Source: Agriotes lineatus (taxonomy: Eukaryota > Arthropoda > Insecta > Coleoptera > Elateridae). From it: a stretch of 64,000 nt of DNA. Under the pieces are notes generated by a model. It saw only the letters and a program-made list of their open reading frames with translations, was not told the origin of the DNA and did no database searches. Shown here in pieces: positions 56,470 through 64,000 of the stretch; the first letter of the stretch is position 1; every line of letters begins with the position of its first letter. The stretch lies in assembly GCA_940337035.1 (NCBI GenBank), contig CALNHX010007494.1, forward strand, positions 1-64,000, written 5' to 3'. A program made the translations under genes and the position numbers.

Positions 56470-58704
56470 ATTATCGCTCTGACCATCGGCCGGACATCTT
56501 AGATATAATACTTGAAAAACACTTTTCTAATACAATTCATCAAACGGTCATCAATTAAATGGATTCTGATCACCTAATTCATGGACTAGTTAACTGGAAA
56601 ACATTCCAGGAAAATCTTAACTGCTTAACTGTGAACCCTTATCTCATAACTAATTCTAGAGAAATAGATGATTACACTCATAAGTATACCACAGCAATCA
56701 CTGAATCAGTCAGAGGTGCAACTACAATTAAACCCTTAAAACGCATGGGCAACCCAAATATTCCACCCGTTTATATTACAGACTTAATTAAAGAGAAAAG
56801 CAGACTACGCAGAGAGTGGCAAATAACCAGAGCTCCTCATGTAAAAAATCTGCTTAACAATATCTCTCATCGAATTTGAAGAGAACTGGACAATCACAGA
56901 ATAACCAGTTACTTGAACCAAACGACCCAGGGATGTGGAAAGCTACTCGGCGCATTACTAGACAACACACAATTCTACCAACTCTCACAGTCGACAACGA
57001 ACAAGATAATACGGATGAGGAGAAAAGTAATCTATTCGTGGAGAAACTAAATACAACATTCACACCAACCATTGATGACAACAATAGATAATTCTCCAAT
57101 ATGATCACACTCCACAACGAAACCCATCTTCCATCAAGTAACGACTTTGATTTCCCAATTACAACCGAAGAACTTGTTACCTACATAACCTCCTTGTCCT
57201 TAAAAAAAGCCCCCGGTCATGACCTCATTCCAAATGTGATCATAAAAATAATAACCAGGAAAGCAATCTCATACCTAACTACCCTGTTCAACGCTTGCTT
57301 AAGAATAGGACACTTTCCCGAAAAGTGGAAACATGCACATAATTTAATGTTTCCCAAACAAGAGAAGAATGCAAAAGACCACAATAACTATCGTCCGATC
57401 AGTCTGCTTCCTACAATTTTAAAGCTACTGGAGAAAGCAATTAGTCATAGGCTTAATATGTCGTTAGATTTTAACAATATCATCCCTCCAACACAATTTA
57501 GGTTCAGAAAGAACCACTCCACCATCCACCAATTACAAAGGATCTCTGAAATTATCGAACGGGGTTATGAGCAGAAATAATTCACTGCCATAGCTTTCCT
57601 AGACATAACTAAAGCCTTTGACAAGGTGTGGATTGACGGATTAAAGTACAAGTTATTACACATAAATATTCAAAATTACATCAAGGCAATTTTATTCTCC
57701 TTTTTGGAAAACAGAACTTTCGCGGTTAAGATAAATGGCACTATTTCCTCTACTAAAAGTCTCCCCGCAGGGGTTCCCCAAGGGAGTATTCTTGGTCCTA
57801 CTGTTTTTAATATTTTCATAAATGATTTACCTCAACAAATCATTGGTGAAATAGCTACATATGCAGATGATACTGCGTTGATAATACAAAGTGTTAGTAT
57901 CACATAAATTGTGGAACGTCTTCAACGCTCAATGAACATTCTAACTAAATGATTCACAAAATAGAGAATAACAATTAACTCCTCGAAATGTAGCAAGAAA
58001 ATGTTCACACTAAAACGCATCCCAGATGAGATCCCTAACATCAAAGTGAACGGTTCTGAAATCCCATGGATGGACAAAAACACAAGCGTTAAGTATCTTG
58101 GTTTACACTTTGACACCAGACTAACATGGAGTACACACATCAACAAAAACCTTAACGAGGGATATACTCGACTAGCTGTACTATACTCTTTACTAAATAG
58201 AAAAACACCTGTTCGGACCGACTGTGCAATTCTTCTATACGCAGCTCTTTTAAGATCTCTAATTACTTCTGCGTGTCCAGTATGGAGTGCCACCTCTGCT
58301 ACTAACATAAGAAAAATACAGGTTTTTCAAAATAAAGTGCTCCGCATAGCAATCAATGCCCCCAAGTTCATTAGTAACCAGCAGATACATACGGAGCTAC
58401 GAATAACAACTATTGAGCAGTGCATCCAAAAAAGTGCCCAAAAGTTCTTCGACTGCATAAATCTATGTCCTAGTGCAGCGCGACATTATCTTGGTCAACT
58501 AAACATACATACAAGGATAAAAATAAAACTACCGCAAGATAAACTAACGGACCTCAATAATTAGAATAATTAATTAGCGATGGGCGTCAAATTTTGCCTC
58601 TAAGTTAAGTTTACTATTGTTATGTTAATTCTATACTTACAACGCAACCATGTATAACAATATGTACTCGTATTGTTGATCTGGTTTATTCTTAATAAAA
58701 AAAA
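56470..58704 (+). mobile_element. Jockey-clade LINE, 5'-truncated, with poly-A
   Basis: It starts abruptly inside the endonuclease (RPDILDIILEKHFSNTIHQT with a DSDHL-type end) and finishes with AATAAAAAAAA at 58,694-58,704. Typical 5' truncation plus an A tail identify target-primed reverse transcription. No clear target duplication was found. Confidence 0.8.
56480..58563 (+). pseudogene. Jockey-type reverse transcriptase (broken)
   Basis: Frames in order: MDSDHLIHGLVNWKTFQENL; a linker KRTGQSQNNQLLEPNDPGMW; LSLKKAPGHDLIPNVIIK, FPEKWKHAHNLMFPKQEK and NYRPISLLPTILKLLEKAIS (57,101-57,580); AFLDITKAFDKVW (motif A, about 57,596); LPAGVPQGSILGP (about 57,765); IATYADDTALI (about 57,855). The C-terminal region VKYLGLHFDTRLTWSTHINK and ACPVWSATSATNIRKIQVFQ ends in a stop at 58,562-58,564. 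Stops at 56,878, 57,578 and 57,905 and frame changes between blocks disable it. All RT motifs are recognisable, so divergence is moderate. Confidence 0.82.
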
Positions 58705-59540
58705 TCGACTGTTTTGGGCTCTCCCTAAATGAAAACTGTTTCTTGCAAGGTCAATCTTATTCTGGGTGCACTTTGAGGGTCCTTGGAGCGTGGTAGTGTG
58801 AGTGAATTTTGCTTGGAGGGAGCCCGATCGGCTTGAGATTCTTATTTCAGCTTACAATGCGCTCGTAGTGAGTGTGAGATTACTTCAAAGGCTCTGATTT
58901 AGCCTGGAAATGCTGCAAGATGTTGTTGATGGCTGGAAAATGTCCTTATAAGAAGTGAGTTGGGCCCTCAACTAATTCTGGTGGTAAAGTCGGTCTGGAA
59001 AACGCTTCATTTGTTGCGATTTGAGGATTGTGTTGTAGACGCATCGGCAGCGTAATCGCGTCATCTCTGCGGCCCCGTATTGGAGCCCTGATCCATAAAG
59101 ACGCAGGGAAGGGTAGCTGAACCTCAGGTACTAGACCGAACAAGCCACGAATACGATATGGAGACCGGTTTCAAGGAGATATTTGAAGATGCTGGACCCA
59201 ATAAGTCACACAAAAATGCTATGGGCTTTGGAGTTTAAGATCGGGAGTTCTTACAAGGTTTTTCTATTTTGGTCTAAGGACTCAAGTGTACCTTGTGGTT
59301 CTGGACGGCTTCGTCTAAGCCTACAAGGCCTAGGAGCAGGTGGCTCTTCCAGTTAAAGCTGGCTAGACTGGTCATTCGATCCAAGTGCCCTTAGCCGCCT
59401 GGGTGCCTTCATTTTATACCTTCTGGGTTTCCACCCTATCTGGGCTATTTTCAGTACGCGGCCGCGCTCATCTTTGGGTTTTTTGCTTATCTTCAATGTG
59501 CACGCACGAGAAATTCAATCGGAGATTGTAGCGTATTAGC
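58705..59540. other. GC-richer block of unknown nature
   Basis: About 830 bp with visibly higher GC than its surroundings directly follows a LINE poly-A. A facing pair GGGCTCTCCC (58,717) and GGAGGGAGCCC (58,817) lies at the start. A 65-codon minus-strand frame (59,143-58,946) has no recognisable domain. It could be an untranslated or structural part of an element I do not know. Confidence 0.4.
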
Positions 59541-59997
59541 GGCCTACAAATTCTAAACATATTATTTATGCATAAGTTGAATTTTGTGCAGATACTAACG
59601 TCACAACCTTCAGACATTCTTTATACGTAGGGAAAACTTTGCAGGTTGTCAGCACGTATACGATGAGAACTTAAAAGTATCAAAGCCAAATAGCTGAACT
59701 TAAACCAAAAGGAAAATTAACCTGCTTTTGCAGAAACTGAGAGACTAAGAAAGTTCGCTTCCGATAGACAGCTATATAATTATTATGCAACAGAATTATA
59801 GTTTTCACGGCAGCTGGTATGTTTCTCTATATTTGTATTATAAACAAACGGTTCTTACAGTGCTGTAATAACGCCAAATATTTCCAATACAGGAAAATTT
59901 TGACATTTTGCTTAAATATGTATATAAATAAAGGTAGGTTCAATGCTTGTAGCTTATGTGTATACAAAAATAATTTTAGAAAGCTACAAAAATCGAA
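59541..59997. other. Spacer downstream of the Mthl gene
   Basis: No feature was seen apart from AT-rich sequence. It probably includes part of the 3' flank of the minus-strand receptor gene. Confidence 0.4.
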
Positions 59998-60003
59998 TTT
60001 ATT
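59998..60003 (-). promoter_or_regulatory. Candidate polyadenylation signal (AATAAA)
   Basis: The minus strand has GTAAATAAATTC here, 78-83 bases after the receptor stop codon. AATAAA in this position suits a short 3' UTR. Confidence 0.4.
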
Positions 60004-60080
60004 TACAGTATAAAACCATTCGGTGAAAAACAATTTAAAAAATAAATAATAAATACTTAATTAAAAAAATTGTTCACTGG

Positions 60081-63000
60081 TTATGGTTTGCTTGAACCTC
60101 GATTTTGCATTTCCGTCATTGAGAGAGAGGTTTCATCAGTGACGGGTGCCGCTGAACATTTGCTCATGGCTCTCACTACATGTGCATTTCCAGTTACTAT
60201 GTAATACCTAAAAAATAAATAACATTTAATTGTTTTTTATAAAGTGCCAAATATAGTCTTATATATTTTTCAACATGACTCAGAGCAAGTCATGATCATA
60301 CATTTTTGTAAGACTGTAGATAGAAATTTAGTTAAAAATCAGGTTTTGATGTTGGTTACAAATGAAGTTAACATGGTAACACAACACTAAAATTTCCGCT
60401 TATTTTCAAAAATTTGTCATTAAACTAAGCAACAATTAATCGCTTGTTTAGTTTCTTTAGTTAGCTTTTTTGACGTATTTTACAAAACTTTATCATAACT
60501 TTTTACTTTCTTTTACAATAAAAGAAGTATTGATCTTCACGTTTTAGAGTCCCCTGAACTAAAAAAAACATGTTTTTTGTCCGATGGTCTGTCTGTCAGT
60601 CTCTGTGTGTGAACAGAATATCTCAAAAATTAAAAGAGGTGTGACGTTGAAACTTCATATATAAATCTTGTGTACTATCTAGATGCGACAGCAAGCTTTT
60701 GAAGAAAATCGCATAACCGGAAGTAGGTATGGTATTTATTCGTGATTTTTCAGTTTTTCCGATTTTTTCAAAAACGGCTGTAATGATTTTTTTCAAACTT
60801 TATATTTTTCATCATCATCATCATAGTCGAATCTTCTTCTACTGGTAATCCAGTGTAGAGGTTTATATTTTTAATGTGTATTAATGTGAGGTGATTTTCC
60901 AGTTGTATACCTCTAAAATGGGTTTCGTTTGTTTTGTTTTTTTATTAACTTCTATTTTAGATAGAACACTCGGTATATTAGTACATTTTTGAATTCGGTT
61001 TAAAAGTTTAGCTTAAATTTGACTTTTCAACTAACTCTCTGTCTTGTACGGTTTCTGTAGAATTTGTAATTTTTGAAAAAGGTGACAAATGCTTACAAAT
61101 TAAAAATCAAATGTTTGGCTAATTATAAGATCATTGTAAAAGGAAGTTGTGTGCGTGTATCACACCAGATTTTTAGTGTTCAAACAACTGTCAAAAGTGA
61201 CGTTAGAGATATTTTTCAAGTTGGGTTAGTACACTGTAAAAAAGACTAGTAAGAAAAGAAATTATGGTCTAGCACAAGTGGGAAATTTCAAAACATTAGT
61301 CCAAGTGGAGTGTTGAAAATGACAAAATAATCAGAAGTTGTGTACCGAATTTTTTCTATGACTGCTTGTCCAAATATCAAATAGCGATGCTTGTTTCCAA
61401 GATACTGAGAAAATATTAATAATAGCAGGGTTACCACAATGTGTAAAGGCAAGAACTTGACCTACAGGCTTTATTCTGATTTTTCTTCAAAACGAACACG
61501 TCAAGTGGCAAAAGCGACTTCCCGGCAGATTTTAAAGGAGCCATAAATTCTGCCACCGTTAGTTTATTACCTGAATAATTAAAAAATTGACAACTGGAAG
61601 GAGTGGAAGAAGATAGATAACTTCATTATGTAGCCTGTTATGCTTGCAGACTTCTCTGAATAATCTTACGGTTTGAAATGATCAGCAGACTTCCTGGGGT
61701 AAATATTCAATGCTGCTTAGCTGCCAAAAATAACGGTAATACATTTTGGAAACAGTAGTTAGTTGGTCATAGACCTGTTATAGGTAAGCAAATACTTTTC
61801 TGAGAAAAATGATAACAAGATTCTTCCTACAAGCACTTAACAAAAAGTTTCTCATGATGAAGGTGGTTTTCATAAGGGGTTTATCAGGAAAATGTCATTT
61901 AAACTCGATAGAAGGACAATTTATTACATACAGAGACAAAGTAGCAATAGTATATATTTGATATACACAAATAAATGCGCTGAGAGCTTTCACCGTATCT
62001 AACAATATGGAAAATGGATTTAACTCAGTTCATATTTTCAGAAACTCCGTTCTATGCCCAAAGAATTCGATGTTTTTTAGTTGAGTAGAGAACTGGAAAA
62101 TTCACTGTTTATGTGGTTGGAACAAAATATTTTTCAAAATTGCTAGCCTCTTTGTCACATTTTTGAATTTGTCTCATCTAGAGTGCTGTATGTCGTACTT
62201 CTTTAGAACATCTTCATCTTCGTTACTGCTGGGTTCTGGGTCTGACCTTTTTGACATTTGAATGCAAGATAACTTTAATCGTAGTGGAAGGTTATGCATA
62301 AGAAAACAGAGAGGAGTACGTTGAAGTCGTAATTAAAATATTAATAAGTATAACTCTAAAATCGAATTAAAAAAATTGTAAGGAAGAATAACGAAAAAGG
62401 ACGAATAAATAAGCAAAAGTCTACTTGAAATAATAATATCAGCCGCAATCGTAAAAGCCATGGAAAAAGAACTAAGGAATGGATTAAATCACGGAACAGT
62501 ATGACAGAAAATATAAACAACTTCCTGAAGAAAAGAGAAAAGTGTTAATAACTGGAAGAGAATAACAAGAAAATATACTAAATCAATAGATGGTAAAATC
62601 ATAGAGGATAAGAAGAATAAGGAAAAATCGGAAAATATCAGAAATAAATAAAACAACAAACATATGAAACTAGTAAGAAGCTAGTAATTGGAAAATCGCT
62701 AAAACTAGATATAAAGAATAACAATTATAAATAAATTACAAATAAAGTAAATATATTTGCGCTCACCACAAATATTTATCAACAGCTTCAAAAATTATAA
62801 ATGAAAGTAACATCCTAGATCATAAAAAACTAAAAATCAGAATAATGGAAACTCCGAACGCATACTGAAAAATAACAATAACGAAAATTCATCTGCAATA
62901 AATGTTCATCAGGACAGCCGCCCTGGTTCAAGATGAGAAGATCCTTCAGAGCTTGGGCTAGAAGCGCTTGGCGAACGAGCTGCCGTAGGAGTACTCGGCA

Positions 63001-64000
63001 GACGTTGCAGTTGTACTTTTCACGTCGGCGAAGAAGACGCGTCCCAGCCGCGCTGTTATATAGACGGCTCGCGTACGGAGGATGGCAGAGCCGGAGTCGC
63101 GTTTGCCGCCTTAAATCAGAAGCGAGAGTTACAATGCGACTTTTCCAAGCTGTCCGAGCTGCTAGCTATTCGGATAAAACCAGAGTACATATCGCGATCA
63201 AGGCCCGAGCTCGCAAGAGTCTCGGTCATCTCGAACGATTATGGCATCACGTGATATGCGCAAACCTACGTTGCTACCAACAATCGCTCGTAAGAGTTGG
63301 CGAAGGAGGTAACTGCGGGCAACGGCAACATAAGAAGAATCGGACGGAATAAAGAAGAAAAATAAAGCGAAACATTTCCCGATCAGAATCAGCAACGTTT
63401 CCAATACTACCTTAAAGTTGAAAAATGCCTACTATACATGTGGCTGTATGAAAAGGTCAATTATATTACCTCCTCTTCAGCAAATTCCAAATACTCGTTT
63501 TGAACACGAATATAAAGAAAATAAACACCCCGTAGAAGGCGTTGCAGAGGTCGGTGAGGTACCACACGGGGGGTGGCACGTGCCCAACTTGCCAGTCGAC
63601 CAACCAAGACACTATCTCCATGGACCAATTCACCCCCATAGCCAGGAGTAGCTTGAGGTACAAATTGAACCTGCAACCGCTCAAACTAATTATCGCCCTT
63701 TCTCCACACGAAACTCACCTTTGCTTGTCGTTTTCATGGCTGTGCGTTCTGTTGCCCTGCGTCCTCAACAGAGCGGTGTCCTGCTGCACTCGGCGGATTT
63801 TCAGGGCTGTTCGCGCGAATAGGGTTACATTGGCGACTATCACTATGGCCAAGGGCCCGTAGAAGTACACCAGCGTAGGAATCCCCGCTGGAAAGGTGGT
63901 TTTAGGTTAAACGTGTGCAGCAAGGGTTACTTACGGCTAAACCAGCACTGATCACTCCCTATCCCGGGGTTGTACCAGGCGTTTGCTTCTAGAGACGCAT
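60081..64000 (-). CDS. Methuselah-like GPCR, C-terminal part (four exons, runs off right edge)
   Basis: Secretin-family (class B) Mth-like receptors are arthropod plasma-membrane proteins with seven helices. Exons on the minus strand: A, 64,000-63,935 (NAWYNPGIGSDQCWFS, the second extracellular loop Cys-Trp); B, 63,887-63,719 (LVYFYGPLAIVIVANVTLFA = TM5, then a basic loop IRRVQQDTALLRTQGNRTHS); C, 63,670-63,470 (FNLYLKLLLAMGVNWSMEIV = TM6; WYLTDLCNAFYGVFIFFIFV = TM7; SIWNLLKRR); D, 60,207-60,081 (YYIVTGNAHVVRAM...VTDETSLSMTEM...KP*). Donors GTAAGT, GTGAGT and GTAATA and matching AG acceptors keep the phase throughout. The N-terminal ectodomain and TM1-TM4 are outside the window. This is the only clear host gene. 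Confidence 0.85.
60560..60720. repeat. Dispersed repeat with TCTG block
   Basis: TGAACTAAAAAAAACATGTT, then GGTCTGTCTGTCAGTCTCTG and AATATCTCAAAAATT, follow the same layout as at 38,838-38,930 (AAAAAAGG..., TCTGTC block, TAACTCAAAAACT). This makes it a relative of the GACA-bearing repeat. Confidence 0.5.
62930..63355 (+). pseudogene. LINE RNase H domain remnant in Mthl intron
   Basis: One plus-strand frame reads YIDGSRTEDGRAGVAFAALN from about 63,047, the first strand of RNase H1 with its catalytic Asp, then LQCDFSKLSELLAIRIK (with Glu), and VISNDYGIT before a TGA near 63,250. A shifted frame gives ELAKEVTAGNGN (about 63,298). LINEs of the I, R1-related and LOA groups carry such domains. Neither the RT nor a 3' end is present, so the source clade is open. 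It is antisense to the host gene. Confidence 0.65.

Larger units (their letters stand above)
60210..63468. other. Last intron of the Mthl gene
   Basis: This is 3.26 kb between exons C and D. It contains a TCTG microsatellite-type repeat at about 60,565-60,620, an A-rich LINE-like stretch (62,350-62,900) and an RNase H remnant (62,930-63,355). The donor GTAATA is weaker than usual. Read without splicing, exon C would end at a TAA at once, giving a receptor lacking the last 42 residues. Confidence 0.6.

Noticed and set aside
62933..63352. A 139-codon arginine-rich plus-strand frame
   Set aside because: It is out of frame with the RNase H remnant over the same bases, whose motifs explain the region.

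Overview
This window is insect genomic DNA: AT-rich, intron-bearing and dominated by nested, decayed transposable elements. The only convincing host gene is the 3' part of a Methuselah-like (Mth/Mthl) G-protein-coupled receptor on the minus strand at the right edge (60,081-64,000). Four exons join in consistent reading phase around a 3.26-kb intron. Mthl receptors, R1-clade non-LTR elements, piggyBac, MULE-SWIM proteins and several tRNA- and 5S-derived SINEs together point to an insect with a large repeat-rich genome. I cannot fix the order from sequence alone.

Layout, left to right. 1-5,618: a nearly complete but broken R1-clade LINE (plus strand) carrying a 249-bp MITE in its gag region. 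It abuts the 3' end of a second LINE (5,619-7,604) that holds a 0.75-kb MITE and a 282-bp tandem duplication. 7,605-9,052: GACA microsatellite blocks in a two-copy unit of about 669 bp. 9,170-9,420: a tRNA-derived SINE. 12,216-18,660: a minus-strand CR1/Jockey-group LINE. Its endonuclease region is split by a mariner-type element with TA target duplication, which is itself split by a fold-back element with a perfect 10-bp target duplication and GC-rich subrepeats. Its ORF1 carries a short RTE-like fragment. 18,660-25,400: mostly unrecognised AT-rich DNA with palindromes, a minisatellite and a G-tract MITE.

25,486-31,262: a hAT element with 8-bp target duplication containing a largely open LINE (26,394-29,705), a tRNA-like SINE and a 1-kb mariner-type MITE. 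32,354-32,983: a mariner remnant. 34,287-36,281: a 2-kb terminal-inverted-repeat element. 38,520-38,780: a 5S-rRNA-derived SINE. 41,275-41,506: a tRNA SINE. 41,750-45,660: a piggyBac relic split by a Tc1/mariner-like element (42,583-45,366) whose transposase gene has introns; one intron holds an RTE fragment with 8-bp target duplication.

47,400-50,400: a palindrome, a SINE with 13-bp target duplication, a MULE-SWIM transposase remnant and a tyrosine-recombinase fragment fused in frame to it. 51,200-51,790: a second spliced-looking Tc1-like transposase. 52,394-55,101: a ZMYM1-like hAT transposase, intact but for one frameshift in an A8 run. 55,595-55,830: an RTE-like LINE fragment. 56,470-58,704: a 5'-truncated Jockey LINE. 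58,710-59,530: an unexplained GC-richer block. 60,081-64,000: the Mthl gene, with a LINE RNase H fragment in its long intron.

The most unusual signal is a set of palindromes (11.8, 23.0, 24.7, 25.2 and 47.8 kb). Their arms look mostly unrelated, but they share a similar GC-rich loop (like TCCGCTTCGCGTC) closed by arm-matched bases. No bacterial-style operon, CRISPR array or virus-derived gene was seen.
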